DNA from: an uncultured Draconibacterium sp.
GTDB lineage: Bacteria > Bacteroidota > Bacteroidia > Bacteroidales > Prolixibacteraceae
Reading direction: 5' to 3'
DNA: 64,000 nucleotides
Assembly (NCBI RefSeq): GCF_963676815.1
Contig: NZ_OY781365.1
Location: 2,948,501-3,012,500 of the forward strand
Shown here: piece after piece, positions 23,989-34,013 of the stretch
How positions within the stretch are numbered: position 1 is the stretch's first letter
Layout of the letters: the number at the start of each line of letters is the position of its first letter
Translations under genes and position numbers: made by a program
The notes under the pieces: model-generated
The model's database searches: none
What the model was told of the DNA's origin: nothing
What the model saw: only the letters and a program-made list of their open reading frames with translations

Positions 23989-26900
23989 ATGATAGAAACA
24001 CATATTAAAAAAGCAATTGTTCTTGGTTCAGGAGCACTAAAAATTGGAGAGGCCGGTGAGTTCGATTATTCCGGTTCGCAGGCGCTTAAAGCGTTGAAAG
24101 AGGAAGGTGTTGAAACGGTTCTTATCAATCCGAACATTGCAACCATTCAGACATCAGATAATATTGCAGACAAAATTTACTTTTTGCCTGTTACGCCTCA
24201 TTTTGTTGAAGAGGTAATTAAAAAAGAAAAACCACAGGGAATACTTCTTGCATTCGGTGGGCAAACTGCGCTGAACTGCGGGGTTGCATTGTACGAATCG
24301 GGAGTATTGGAAAAATACAATGTAGAAGTAGTTGGTACACCGGTTCAGTCGATTATCGATACCGAAGACCGCGATATTTTTGCCAACATGCTGGCCGAAA
24401 TCGGTGTAAAAACGCCAAAAAGTATTGCTGCTTCAAATATGGCCGAAGCAAAAGCTGCAGCTAAAGAAGTTGGATTCCCTATCATTATCCGCGCGGCCTA
24501 CACGCTGGGTGGTTTAGGTTCCGGTTTCTGCGAAAATGAGGAAGAGCTGGAAAAACTGGCCGGAAGTGCATTTTCGTATTCACCACAAATCCTGGTTGAA
24601 GAATCGATTAAAGGATGGAAAGAAGTAGAGTACGAGGTAGTACGCGATAAATACGACAACTGTATTACGGTTTGTAATATGGAGAACTTCGACCCGCTGG
24701 GAATTCATACCGGCGAGAGTATCGTAGTAGCTCCATCGCAAACGCTGTCAAACTCGGAATACCACAAACTACGCGAAATTTCGATTAAAATTATTCGCAG
24801 GGTAGGAGTGGTTGGAGAATGTAACGTACAGTTTGCGCTTGATCCTTACTCGGAAGATTACCGTGTAATTGAGGTGAACGCCCGTTTATCACGTTCTTCG
24901 GCACTGGCATCAAAAGCCACAGGTTATCCGCTGGCATTTGTTGCTGCAAAATTAGGTTTGGGTTACGGTTTGCACCAACTTAAAAACTCGGTAACAAAAG
25001 TAACAACCGCATGTTTCGAGCCTGCGCTCGACTATTGTGTGGTAAAGATTCCTCGCTGGGACTTGAGCAAATTCGTAGGCGTTTCGAAAAATATTGGAAG
25101 TTCGATGAAATCGGTTGGTGAGATTATGGCCATCGGACGAACTTTTGAGGAAGCCATTCAGAAAGGTATCCGAATGGTTGGTTTGGGAATGCACGGTTTT
25201 GTAGCCAACAAAGAGGAGATTACAATCGAAGGAATCGAAGAGGAATTGACAAATCCTACCGACCGCCGGATTTTTGCAATCGCCGAGGCCTTCAATAAAG
25301 GTTACTCGATTGATCAGATTCACGATAAAACAAAAATCGATCGCTGGTTTCTGCAAAAGCTGAATAACATTCATAAAATAAATAAAGAACTGCAGGCTTA
25401 TAACGAATTGGAAAAATTGCCAATTCCGCTGTTGAAAGCGTCAAAACAAGCCGGTTATTCCGATTTCCAGATTGCAAGATTGGTGCTGAGTAGTAAGAAC
25501 GTAAATATTAACGAAGATATTCTGAAAGTTCGTGCGTTCCGTAAAGCGAATGGCATTGTGCCGGTAGTTAAACAAATTGATACGCTGGCGGGAGAATATC
25601 CTGCACAGACCAATTATTTGTACTTGACACATAACGGCACCGAGAATGATGTTAATTATTTGGGCGATCACAAATCTGTGATGGTACTCGGTTCGGGAGC
25701 TTATCGTATCGGAAGTTCGGTAGAGTTCGACTGGTGTAGCGTGAACACCATCAACACGATTAAAGAGCAAGGTTATCGTTCGGTAATGATCAATTACAAT
25801 CCGGAAACGGTGAGTACCGATTACGATACCTGCGACAGGCTTTATTTTGACGAGCTGACATTTGAGCGTGTAATGGATGTTTACGACCTGGAGAATCCGC
25901 ACGGAGTTGTGGTTTCAATGGGTGGTCAGATTCCGAATAACCTGGCAATGAAACTGGACGGGCAAAATGTACCGATTCTTGGAACATCGGCCAAAAAGAT
26001 CGACAATGCCGAAGACCGAGAGAAGTTCTCGTCACTGCTTGATGATCTTGGTGTTGATCAGCCACGCTGGGCACGCCTGTCAACAATCGAAGAAATTCAC
26101 AAGTTTGTTGATGAAGTGGGTTATCCGGTGCTGATTCGTCCTTCATACGTACTTTCGGGGGCAGCCATGAACGTGGTTTCTAACCCGGATCAGCTGGAGC
26201 ATTTCCTTGAAATGGCAGCTAATGTTTCGAAAGAGCATCCGGTGGTTGTAACCGAATTCATTGAGCAGGCCAAAGAGATTGAAATTGATGCAGTGGCCAA
26301 TAAAGGCGAGATGGTTGCTTATGCCATTTCGGAGCACGTGGAGTTTGCCGGAGTTCACTCGGGTGATGCTACCATCGTTTTCCCGCCGCAAAAACTATAT
26401 GTTGAAACCATTCGCAGGGTGAAGAAAATCGCTCGTCAGATTGCAAAAGGACTGGAAATTACCGGACCTTTTAATATGCAGTTCCTGGCAAAAGATAACG
26501 ATATTAAAGTTATTGAGTGTAACCTGCGCGCATCACGAAGCTTCCCGTTTGTTTCGAAGGTTATGAAACTGAACCTGATTGAAATAGCCACGAAAGTGAT
26601 GTTGGGAATCGATGTGCCGAAACCGGATAAATCGTTGTTCGAACTGGATTATGTAGGGGTTAAAGCTCCACAATTCTCGTTTGCACGATTGCTGAAAGCC
26701 GACCCTGTTTTGGGTGTCGATATGTCGTCGACCGGAGAGGTTGGGTGTATTGGTGAAACCTATTACGAAGCCATTCTGAAAGCGATGTTGTCAGTAGGTT
26801 ACAATTTCCCGAAAAAGAATATTCTTATTTCATCGGGACCTTCTAGAGGTAAACTGGAGTTACTGAATAGTGCAAGAATGCTGGTTGAAAAAGGCTACAA

Positions 26901-27222
26901 CATTTTTGCCACCGAAGGAACACACAAGTTCTTCCGCGATAATGGAATTGCGAATACATTGGTGCACTGGCCTGATGAAGCAGATCAGTCGCCAAATACC
27001 ATTGAGATGATCAAGAATAAGGAAATTGATCTGGTGGTTAATATTCCTAAAAACCATACCAACCGCGAGTTGAAAAATGGTTATAATATTCGTCGTAGCT
27101 CAATTGATTATAATATCCCACTTATTACTAATGCTCGTGTGGCAAGTGCATTTCTTTACGGAATTTGCAAATACAGCATTGATGATGTTCAGATTAAAAG
27201 CTGGGACGAATACAAAGCGTAA
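23989..27222 (+). CDS. carB: Carbamoyl phosphate synthase, large subunit
   Basis: A 1077-aa synthase made of two homologous ATP-grasp halves that phosphorylate bicarbonate and carbamate. The two starts AIVLGSGALKIGEAGEFDYS and VMVLGSGAYRIGSSVEFDW mark the halves. IIIRAAYTLGGLGSG and VLIRPSYVLSGAAM are the ATP-grasp loops. The last 130 residues form the MGS-like allosteric domain (ILISSGPSRGKLELL), where effectors bind in other bacteria. It is co-transcribed with carA and ends at the terminator at 27243. Confidence 0.97.
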   Translation: MIETHIKKAIVLGSGALKIGEAGEFDYSGSQALKALKEEGVETVLINPNIATIQTSDNIADKIYFLPVTPHFVEEVIKKEKPQGILLAFGGQTALNCGVALYESGVLEKYNVEVVGTPVQSIIDTEDRDIFANMLAEIGVKTPKSIAASNMAEAKAAAKEVGFPIIIRAAYTLGGLGSGFCENEEELEKLAGSAFSYSPQILVEESIKGWKEVEYEVVRDKYDNCITVCNMENFDPLGIHTGESIVVAPSQTLSNSEYHKLREISIKIIRRVGVVGECNVQFALDPYSEDYRVIEVNARLSRSSALASKATGYPLAFVAAKLGLGYGLHQLKNSVTKVTTACFEPALDYCVVKIPRWDLSKFVGVSKNIGSSMKSVGEIMAIGRTFEEAIQKGIRMVGLGMHGFVANKEEITIEGIEEELTNPTDRRIFAIAEAFNKGYSIDQIHDKTKIDRWFLQKLNNIHKINKELQAYNELEKLPIPLLKASKQAGYSDFQIARLVLSSKNVNINEDILKVRAFRKANGIVPVVKQIDTLAGEYPAQTNYLYLTHNGTENDVNYLGDHKSVMVLGSGAYRIGSSVEFDWCSVNTINTIKEQGYRSVMINYNPETVSTDYDTCDRLYFDELTFERVMDVYDLENPHGVVVSMGGQIPNNLAMKLDGQNVPILGTSAKKIDNAEDREKFSSLLDDLGVDQPRWARLSTIEEIHKFVDEVGYPVLIRPSYVLSGAAMNVVSNPDQLEHFLEMAANVSKEHPVVVTEFIEQAKEIEIDAVANKGEMVAYAISEHVEFAGVHSGDATIVFPPQKLYVETIRRVKKIARQIAKGLEITGPFNMQFLAKDNDIKVIECNLRASRSFPFVSKVMKLNLIEIATKVMLGIDVPKPDKSLFELDYVGVKAPQFSFARLLKADPVLGVDMSSTGEVGCIGETYYEAILKAMLSVGYNFPKKNILISSGPSRGKLELLNSARMLVEKGYNIFATEGTHKFFRDNGIANTLVHWPDEADQSPNTIEMIKNKEIDLVVNIPKNHTNRELKNGYNIRRSSIDYNIPLITNARVASAFLYGICKYSIDDVQIKSWDEYKA

Positions 27223-27242
27223 AATAATTGTTCTTAATATTG

Positions 27243-27275
27243 AAAAGCTCCGGCTAGTGGTCGGAGCTTTTTTGT
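27243..27275 (+). terminator. Rho-independent terminator of carAB
   Basis: AAAAGCTCCG (27243-27252) / CGGAGCTTTT (27262-27271) form a strong stem with a 9-nt loop, followed by a T run, 20 bp after the carB stop. Confidence 0.88.
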
Positions 27276-27322
27276 TTTTATGTATTTATTTTGGCCTTTT
27301 TGCGAAAGAAAAATTTATCCAT

Positions 27323-27351
27323 AAAAAAAGCCCGCAGTAAAACTGCAGGCT
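27323..27351 (-). terminator. Terminator of tRNA-Gln
   Basis: On the minus strand AGCCTGCAGT and ACTGCGGGCT pair around a 3-nt loop with one G-T pair, followed by a run of T. It lies directly behind the tRNA. Confidence 0.8.
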
Positions 27352-27355
27352 TTCG

Positions 27356-27431
27356 TGGTTGACCCACCAGGGCTCGAACCTGGACTCTTCTGAACCAAAA
27401 TCAGACGTGTTGCCAATTACACCATGGGTCA
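27356..27431 (-). tRNA. tRNA-Gln (UUG)
   Basis: The minus-strand sequence folds as a full cloverleaf: acceptor TGACCCA/TGGGTCA, anticodon loop TTTTGGT with TTG at 34-36, and T-arm with GGTTCGAGCC. Discriminator A is followed by an encoded CCA (27356-27358). It has its own promoter and terminator. Confidence 0.96.
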
Positions 27432-27464
27432 GTCCTTTTGTGTGTCTTTTCGTTAAAGACGGTG

Positions 27465-27472
27465 CAAAAGTA
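27465..27472 (-). promoter_or_regulatory. Promoter -7 element of tRNA-Gln
   Basis: The minus-strand reading TACTTTTG matches TAnnTTTG; a TTG lies 18 bp further upstream as -33. Confidence 0.65.
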
Positions 27473-27579
27473 TAAAAAAATTTTATTCTGCAATATCTCC
27501 ACAAAAAAAAATAGCCTTTTGCAAAAATTACTTGCATGTATTTTAATTATTATGTTCGCAGCATTCCTGTTTAAAAGCT

Positions 27580-27587
27580 TATATTTG
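27580..27587 (+). promoter_or_regulatory. Promoter -7 element of the DUF2723 gene
   Basis: TATATTTG matches the consensus, 26 bp before the ATG at 27613. Confidence 0.6.
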
Positions 27588-27612
27588 CCTTTGTTCAAAA
27601 AATACGCATATC

Positions 27613-30600
27613 ATGCAACACACGAAATTAATCAATAACATTCTTGGTTGGCTTGTTTTTATTGTGGCTTGTATAACTTATTTTGCCACGCTTGAACCCA
27701 CAGTTAGCTGGTGGGATTGTGGCGAGTTTATTACAAGTGCATTTAAGCTGGAAGTTGGTCACCCACCGGGCGCACCAACATTTATGATTTTAGGGCGCAT
27801 ATTTACCTTGTTTGCTCCCGATGCCACCAAAGCTGCTGTTATGGTTAATTCCTTGTCGGCCATTGCCAGTGCCGCAACAATAATGTTTCTGTATTGGACG
27901 ATCGTACATCTTGCCAAAAAACTTTTTCCTGCAGAGGAACTGAGCACCGGCGAACAAATTGCGGTGTGGGGTAGTGGTTTGGTAGGAGCATTGGCTTTTA
28001 CTTTTACCGATTCGTTTTGGTTCTCGGCAGTTGAAGGCGAAGTTTATGCACTGTCGTCGTTATTTACGGCTATGGTATTTTGGGCTATCTTGAAATGGGA
28101 AAATGTGGCGCACGAAAAATATGCTAACCGTTGGTTGGTGTTAATTGCCTACCTGATGGGCTTATCAATTGGGGTTCACTTGTTAAACCTTTTGGCTATT
28201 CCTGCAATCGGACTGGTTTATTATTTCAAAAAATACGAATTCTCATGGAAAGGTGTTGTTTATGCTTTGGCTGCATCAATGGGTATTCTGTTGGGTATTC
28301 AGTACGGAATTATTCCGGGCGTACCACGCATTGCTTTTGTTTTCGACCGCATTTTTGTAAACTCTTTTGGTTTGCCGTTTAACTCGGGTATTTTGTTTAT
28401 GATTGCCCTTCTGGCAGCTGCTTCGGTATGGGGGATTAACTACACCCGGAAAAGAAATATGGTGGTTTGGAACAACGCACTTACCATGATTATTGTGATT
28501 CTGATTGGATATTCTTCGTTTGCTTTAATTGTTATTCGGGCATCTGCAAATCCTCCAATGAATCAAAATAATCCGGATAATGCTTTTGCTTTGGTTCGTT
28601 ACCTGAACCGCGAACAATACGGCGATCGTCCGTTGGCAAAAGGACCATATTACAATGCACCACGGATTGGAACCAAAGATCCGAAAGAGCAATACAACAA
28701 AGTAGACGGAAAATATGAAGTAACCGGAACAATGCCCGGAGGATCGGTATACGAGCCCAAAATGGAAACTGTTTTTCCGCGAATGTACAGCGACAAAGCA
28801 AACCATATTCAGGCTTATAAAGATTGGGGAAAGGTAAAAGGAACTCCGGTAAGGGTGCGCGAACGCGGCGAAGTAAAAACCTTGCAAAAACCTACTTTTG
28901 GCGAAAACCTTCGTTTCTTTTTTAGTTACCAGATTGGGCACATGTACATGCGCTATTTTATGTGGAACTTTGTTGGGCGCCAAAACGATATACAAGGGCA
29001 CGGAAGTTTTGAAAATGGAAATTGGGTGAGCGGCATTTCCTTTATTGATGAGCCCAAAGTTGGTCCGCGCGATAATATGCCCGATTTTATGAAAAACGAC
29101 CCCAGCAGAAACGTGTATTATTTCCTTCCGTTGTTGTTAGGGCTTCTGGGATTATTCTTTCAATACAACCAGGGCAAAAAAGGAAAAGAGACATTTGCAG
29201 TAACCATGCTGTTGTTTATCCTCACCGGTCTTGCCATTGTGGTTTACCTGAACCAGTATCCGTATCAACCGCGCGAACGTGATTATGCTTATGCGGGCTC
29301 GTTTTATGCCTTTGCTATTTGGATTGGTTTGGGTGTACTGGCCGTTTATGCCGGGTTAAAGAAAGTAATGAAAGGAGCACCGGGAGCAGTGCTGGCAACG
29401 GTAATTTCGGTGGTGGCAGTGCCGGGAGTGCTGGCGTCGCAAAACTGGGACGACCACGACCGCTCAGGAAAATACATGACCCGCGATTATGCTAAAAATT
29501 ATCTTGAGTCGTGTGCGCCAAATGCCATTTTGTTTACTTATGGCGATAACGATACTTTCCCGCTGTGGTATGTGCAAGAGGTGGAAGGTGTACGTCCTGA
29601 TATTAAAATTGTAAACATTAGTTACCTGGGGATGGATTGGTACATCAGTCAGCAACAGTTTAAGACTTATGAAGCTGATCCGGTACCGTTCTCGTTCACA
29701 AAAGACAAATATTACATGGGGCGCATGGATGCCGTGCTTTTCCAGGATCGGATAAAAGGATCGGTAGAGCTTAGCGAGGCCATGGAGTTTTTGGGTAGCG
29801 ACGATGTGCGCACCAAAGTAAAAGTAACCAGTGGGCAGATGTTGGACTACCTGCCGTCGCGCGATTTTCATATTACGGTTGATAAGCAAAGGGTTTTGGA
29901 AACAGGAACAGTAAAACCTGAAGATGCGAACGAGATTGCTGACCAGGTAAGCTTTAAAATCACAAAAGGCATGATTACCAAAAGCGAAATGGCCGTGCTG
30001 AATATGATTGCCGCAAACAACTGGGAGCGCCCAATTTATATCGATCATAGTTTGGTATTTACCGGAAACATTCATTTCCTCGACTGGTTGCAGTTTGAAG
30101 GACTTGCTTACAGATTTGTGCCAATAAGAACACCAAAACAAGGTGTTACTGCCGGACGTATCGATACCGATATTTTGTACAATAACGTAATGAATAAATT
30201 TGTTTGGGGAAATGTAAACGATCCTGATATTCACATGGACGAATACAACCGCAAGCAGATAAACATTATGCAGGCACGTTATATGTTTACTCGTTTGTCG
30301 CAAGCCTTGCTGGGCGAAGGTGAAAAGGATAAAGCCATTGAAGTTGCCGACAAAATGTTTGAGCTTTTCCCGAACGAAACCATCCCGCTTGATTATAGTT
30401 CGTTCCAGATGGTTACACAATATTACGAAGCCGGAGCAAGCGAAAAAGCAAATGAAATTGTGCGGATTATGGCAGATAACTGTTATGCAATGCTCAATTA
30501 TTTTGCGTCGTTGCCGGCAAACCTTGCCAGTGTTGTGGGAACGGAGCAAAACCGACAAATATCGCATTTGCGCAATTTGGTAATTGTTACACGCAGTTAC

Positions 30601-30681
30601 AAACAGGATGAGTTGAACAAAGAGTTGGATGCAAAGTTGCAGGAGTTAATCAATAAATTCCAGGATAAAGCTGCTTCTTAG
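27613..30681 (+). CDS. DUF2723 (GT117-type) large membrane protein
   Basis: A 1022-aa protein with about 10-12 N-terminal membrane segments and a large soluble C-terminal part. The family motif SWWDCGEFITSAFKLEVGHPPGAPTF lies in the first extracytoplasmic loop; its acidic Asp-Cys-Gly-Glu centre is the equivalent of the acidic loop of PMT/GT39 enzymes. The family is placed among GT-C glycosyltransferases (GT117) and is frequent in Bacteroidota, where protein O-glycosylation or surface-glycan roles are suspected. The C-terminal half (LESCAPNAILFTYGDNDTFPLW onwards) contains a conserved domain and helical repeats near the end. It is a single gene with its own promoter. Confidence 0.9.
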   Translation: MQHTKLINNILGWLVFIVACITYFATLEPTVSWWDCGEFITSAFKLEVGHPPGAPTFMILGRIFTLFAPDATKAAVMVNSLSAIASAATIMFLYWTIVHLAKKLFPAEELSTGEQIAVWGSGLVGALAFTFTDSFWFSAVEGEVYALSSLFTAMVFWAILKWENVAHEKYANRWLVLIAYLMGLSIGVHLLNLLAIPAIGLVYYFKKYEFSWKGVVYALAASMGILLGIQYGIIPGVPRIAFVFDRIFVNSFGLPFNSGILFMIALLAAASVWGINYTRKRNMVVWNNALTMIIVILIGYSSFALIVIRASANPPMNQNNPDNAFALVRYLNREQYGDRPLAKGPYYNAPRIGTKDPKEQYNKVDGKYEVTGTMPGGSVYEPKMETVFPRMYSDKANHIQAYKDWGKVKGTPVRVRERGEVKTLQKPTFGENLRFFFSYQIGHMYMRYFMWNFVGRQNDIQGHGSFENGNWVSGISFIDEPKVGPRDNMPDFMKNDPSRNVYYFLPLLLGLLGLFFQYNQGKKGKETFAVTMLLFILTGLAIVVYLNQYPYQPRERDYAYAGSFYAFAIWIGLGVLAVYAGLKKVMKGAPGAVLATVISVVAVPGVLASQNWDDHDRSGKYMTRDYAKNYLESCAPNAILFTYGDNDTFPLWYVQEVEGVRPDIKIVNISYLGMDWYISQQQFKTYEADPVPFSFTKDKYYMGRMDAVLFQDRIKGSVELSEAMEFLGSDDVRTKVKVTSGQMLDYLPSRDFHITVDKQRVLETGTVKPEDANEIADQVSFKITKGMITKSEMAVLNMIAANNWERPIYIDHSLVFTGNIHFLDWLQFEGLAYRFVPIRTPKQGVTAGRIDTDILYNNVMNKFVWGNVNDPDIHMDEYNRKQINIMQARYMFTRLSQALLGEGEKDKAIEVADKMFELFPNETIPLDYSSFQMVTQYYEAGASEKANEIVRIMADNCYAMLNYFASLPANLASVVGTEQNRQISHLRNLVIVTRSYKQDELNKELDAKLQELINKFQDKAAS

Positions 30682-31214
30682 CCACTTGCATTCTGTATTT
30701 GTTTATAAAGTTTGGTAGCCAGTTTTTTGCCCCGCGACCGTATTCCGGCAGTGGGGTGGAATTCCATTTCCTGTTCAATAATCTGCATAACTTCCGGTTT
30801 TAGGTCGGGTTCCATTTCCGAAATATTGTACAGAATTTGCATGGCATGTACCCGCACTGCAACAGCTTCGTTGCCCGATGTAAATGTTTCAATGCAATAA
30901 TCAAACAGAAAACCAATTTGCTCCCCGCTTATTTTATTCATGCTAATCAGCTTTAGCCAGTGGCGGCGTTTGCTGGCATTCGTTTCCGTTTTTAGCTGAT
31001 TGATAAGTGCTGGAAGATAAGGCTGCAACAGTTCGGGGTTTTCATCGTGAATTTTGTCGACAAGATAGGCCGCCCGCCAGCTTTTTTGCCGCGTGTCGTT
31101 AAGGGCAAGTTGCACAAGTGTATTAAACTGAGTTGGATCGTTTTGTATGGAGGCCGCAATTATTTCAATGTTTTCCCAGGCGTCGAGGTGCTCGAAAAGT
31201 TCTTGTTCCGTCAT
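30678..31214 (-). CDS. Small HEAT-repeat-like protein
   Basis: A 178-aa cytosolic helical protein of unknown role. Repeated helix pairs such as SWRAAYLVDKIHDENPELLQPYLPALINQL, with periodic Leu/Ala and the Trp-Arg-Ala start, look like HEAT repeats, which usually bind other proteins. It converges on the DUF2723 gene, sharing 4 bp at the stop codons. No catalytic motif is visible. Confidence 0.75.
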   Translation of the reverse strand: MTEQELFEHLDAWENIEIIAASIQNDPTQFNTLVQLALNDTRQKSWRAAYLVDKIHDENPELLQPYLPALINQLKTETNASKRRHWLKLISMNKISGEQIGFLFDYCIETFTSGNEAVAVRVHAMQILYNISEMEPDLKPEVMQIIEQEMEFHPTAGIRSRGKKLATKLYKQIQNASG

Positions 31215-31279
31215 CAGTGGTTGTTTTCAAAATGCGTTGAAAAGATAGAAAATAATCTTCAAGTTTCTATTTTTACCAA

Positions 31280-31687
31280 ATGATTGAAGTTACCTGCGCC
31301 ATAATTATCAACCAGGGAAAAATTCTGATTGCACAGAACAATGAGAACTCGGATCATCCGCTGCAGTGGGAATTTCCCGGTGGAAAAATAAAATCAGGCG
31401 AAAGCGAGAAGGAATGTATCGTTCGCGAAATTAAAGAAGAATTAAATCTGAATGTTGAGGTGGTGGAGGCTCTAACTCCCGTTCAACACGATTACAATAT
31501 TAAAATCATCCGTTTGATCCCTCTTGTTTGCTCGTTGGTTTCAGGTGATTTAAAACTCAATGAACATAATGCTGTAAAGTGGTTGGAATTTGAAGAATTG
31601 AATGAATTGGATTGGGCAGAAGCTGATCGTCGTTTGTTGTTAAAAAAAGAAAATCTGCACTGGTTAAAAGAATACTTTGGGAAATAA
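31280..31687 (+). CDS. Nudix (MutT-type) hydrolase
   Basis: A 135-aa pyrophosphohydrolase. The Nudix box is complete: GGKIKSGESEKECIVREI followed by KEELNL, with metal-binding Glu residues E50, E53 and E54. The short length and the start IEVTCAIIINQGKILIAQ fit the MutT/CTP-pyrophosphohydrolase group that cleans oxidised or excess nucleotides. It is divergent from the HEAT-like gene; its 3' end overlaps the convergent membrane-protein gene by 24 bp. The exact nucleotide substrate is unknown. Confidence 0.92.
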   Translation: MIEVTCAIIINQGKILIAQNNENSDHPLQWEFPGGKIKSGESEKECIVREIKEELNLNVEVVEALTPVQHDYNIKIIRLIPLVCSLVSGDLKLNEHNAVKWLEFEELNELDWAEADRRLLLKKENLHWLKEYFGK

Positions 31688-32167
31688 ATGTACGAATCCC
31701 GACAATACTCCTGCCCAACCAATTATTGATAATATCATATATAAAACGGTGTGTCGTCGTTGCGAATAATATTTATTGGCAAGAAAGGCACCAATGGGGA
31801 TGGTTAAAATAACAGGGGTTGCAATTATAACTCCCCAAAATCCGTAGTTCGATTTCATGCGGCTGATAAACCTGTTTTTTCGGGTAAATACACGTTTTTT
31901 TCTTTTGGCGCTTCTATTTATGCACCAGTTGTGATAGCGGGCTTTTAGCGAAGAGGGAATGGCATTGCACAGACAAGGCCACATCAGCATAAAGCCGCGG
32001 TTTAATGGTTTGCTGATGTAGTAGAAAAACAAAAATCCACCTATTCCGCCGGTAAGCACAGCCAAAAGTGCGTACTCGTAATCAAGGCCGATAATCATGG
32101 CATAAGGAAGCGTAACAATGTACTTTACTGATGCCAGCAATACAATATGGAGTATTTTTAACAACAC
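31664..32167 (-). CDS. Unknown small membrane protein
   Basis: A 167-aa protein with about four hydrophobic helices (around 5-25, 32-52, 110-130, 138-160) separated by a very basic cytosolic stretch with RSAKRKKRVFTRKNRF. The YGFWGVIIATPVILTIPIGAF segment is faintly like small multidrug export or DedA-type proteins, but too weakly to assign. Its 3' end overlaps the nudix gene by 24 bp. Confidence 0.65.
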   Translation of the reverse strand: MLLKILHIVLLASVKYIVTLPYAMIIGLDYEYALLAVLTGGIGGFLFFYYISKPLNRGFMLMWPCLCNAIPSSLKARYHNWCINRSAKRKKRVFTRKNRFISRMKSNYGFWGVIIATPVILTIPIGAFLANKYYSQRRHTVLYMILSIIGWAGVLSGFVHLFPKVFF

Positions 32168-32874
32168 AATTTACCCTTTCGTGTGCTGTTAAAACGTATG
32201 AGCTGACGGAAAAGTTGCGTGGCTTTTATTCCTTTAGCTATTCTTAACGATTTTAAACATCTTAGCCAACCACATTCGTTCAATTTTATACAAAGTCCGT
32301 CGAATGAGAAAATAAGATCGATTTTTTATAGATTAGATTCAATGATATGGCTATTGGGTTTGAAGAAATCTATATTGTAATTCCTGCCGGAGGCTATCAT
32401 TTTTGTATTGACACAAAAACGATACAAAAAAGTCAAGGCTACTTTTGGTCTTTACCCTCCGTTTTCAAAAAACCTAAATTCGGACGGGTGATCTCCTCCC
32501 CCGAAGTCTCGGGGCCTCGGAGCTTCCCGCTCTCATTAAAGTTTTATTTCAACTACTGGTAAATACCAAAAGAGGCCGTTCCACTTATGCGAAGTCAGAA
32601 CAATTGGGGAAATGTTCGAAGCTTCGGCCTCGGCCGGTGAGCCGGAAAACAAGCGGTGACAGCGTTAAAAAATTACTGATGTTTGAGGAGGAACGACGAG
32701 TTTCAGGAATTTTAGCTGGCATCGCGTAGCTTTTCCGAGCGAAGTGGGCGCAGCCTTGGGTTTTGTGTTTACTATTTGGGCTAAGCCAAATAGTAAAATC
32801 TGCTCGATAGAGCGAAACTTTTTTGTTGCTTACAACTTTTATTTATGCAGTAATTTATTTTTTTACCTTAAAAT
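32168..32874. repeat. Gene-free 700-bp stretch made of repeat-like sequence
   Basis: No reading frame here looks like a gene. Two clear palindromes are present: CCCCGAAGTCTCGGGG (32499-32514), one base from the palindrome in the pseudo-tRNA-Phe ends at 40-44 kb, and TTTACTATTTGG/CCAAATAGTAAA (32768-32797), a perfect 12-bp stem with a 6-nt loop. The sequence around them, with AGCGAAGTGGGCGCAGCC and TTTACTATTTGG, resembles a long intergenic repeat I associate with Bacteroidota genomes. Copy number must be checked in the full genome. Confidence 0.55.
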
Positions 32875-33825
32875 TTAGCCAACCACATTAATCGGTTTCC
32901 CCTCTATAAAAGCTTTTAGGTTATCGGCAGCAATTTGCATTAGTCGTTGGCGGGCCTCAAGAGTTGCCCAGGCAATGTGCGGTGTAATGTTGCAGTTTTT
33001 TGCTTTTGGCAGGGGATTGTCGGTCCCGGCAGGCTCAGCCGAAAGCACATCGAGCGCCGCACCTGCAATTTTTTCGTTGTTTAGCGCATCGGCCAAGTCC
33101 TGTTCGTTAATCAATGGGCCGCGGCCGGTGTTTATCACAATTGCTGTGGGTTTCATTTTGGCAATGGTTTCTTTATTTATAAAACCCTGGTTTTCGTTGG
33201 TAAGCGGGCAGTTTATACTAATGTAATCGCTGTCTTTCAACAAGGTGTCGAGGTTTACCTGGCGGGCATCCAGGTTGGTTATTTTTTTGCTGCGGTTGTT
33301 AAAAATTACGTTCATACGAAATGCCAGCGCAATGCGTGCAACGGCTTGTCCAATTTGCCCAAAACCAATTATTCCCAGTGTTTTTCCGGCCAGCTCGGTT
33401 TGTGCGGTCAGCCAGTAGGCAAAGTCTTTGCTGGCTGCCCAGTCGCCATTTTGCACCGAACGGGCATGCCGGGCCACATTGTTGGTAAAGTGCAGCAGGT
33501 GTGCAAATACAAGTTGTGCTACCGACTGAGTGCTGTAGGCGGGTATGTTGCAAACTGTAATTCCGGCTTTGCGGGCGGCATCGGTATCAACCACATTGTA
33601 ACCCGTTGCCAGCACGCCAATAAATTTTAAGCGAGGCAGCTGCTCAATAATTTCGCGGTTAATAATCACCTTGTTGGTATATATTATTTCGGCATCGGTG
33701 GCGCGTTGTATGGTTTGCTCCGGCGTTGTGCGGTCGTAAACCGTTAATTCGCCCAGTGCATTTATGGCATCCCAGCTTAAGTCGCCAGGGTTAAGTGTGT
33801 GCCCGTCTAAAACTACTATCTTCAT
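32875..33825 (-). CDS. D-2-hydroxyacid dehydrogenase (NAD), glycerate-dehydrogenase-like
   Basis: A 316-aa dehydrogenase interconverting a 2-keto acid and a D-2-hydroxy acid. The NAD-binding motif reads LGIIGFGQIGQAVARIA, with catalytic Arg in INTGRGPLINE, Glu in AALDVLSAEP and His in ITPHIAWAT. The sequence is closest in look to hydroxypyruvate/glycerate dehydrogenases, but the substrate is not certain. The start at 33825 (MKIVVLDG) is preferred over 33861, whose extra 12 residues are not family-like. A single gene following the repeat region. Confidence 0.92.
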   Translation of the reverse strand: MKIVVLDGHTLNPGDLSWDAINALGELTVYDRTTPEQTIQRATDAEIIYTNKVIINREIIEQLPRLKFIGVLATGYNVVDTDAARKAGITVCNIPAYSTQSVAQLVFAHLLHFTNNVARHARSVQNGDWAASKDFAYWLTAQTELAGKTLGIIGFGQIGQAVARIALAFRMNVIFNNRSKKITNLDARQVNLDTLLKDSDYISINCPLTNENQGFINKETIAKMKPTAIVINTGRGPLINEQDLADALNNEKIAGAALDVLSAEPAGTDNPLPKAKNCNITPHIAWATLEARQRLMQIAADNLKAFIEGKPINVVG

Positions 33826-34013
33826 TTGTGGTGTTTTAAAATCGTTGATAAAAATAAACAAATTAAACGATCGGCTTCGTTCGTCATTCTAAATGAAAAC
33901 TCTATCTTTAAAGTGTTATACAAAAGCGCATTGAAAAAAGGACGAATTTTTAATTAGGGGAAATTGCCAAACAACAGTACTTTGCATGCATTATTCCCGA
34001 AAGTTACAACCCT

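Noticed and set aside
29464..30567. Long minus-strand frame of 367 codons inside the DUF2723 gene
   Set aside because: Antisense shadow of a well-supported coding region, with His/Cys/Phe-rich composition typical of such shadows.
32347..32562. 71-codon reading frame in the gene-free stretch
   Set aside because: It runs across the CCCCGAAGTCTCGGGG palindrome and has no protein-like features; the sequence looks like an intergenic repeat.
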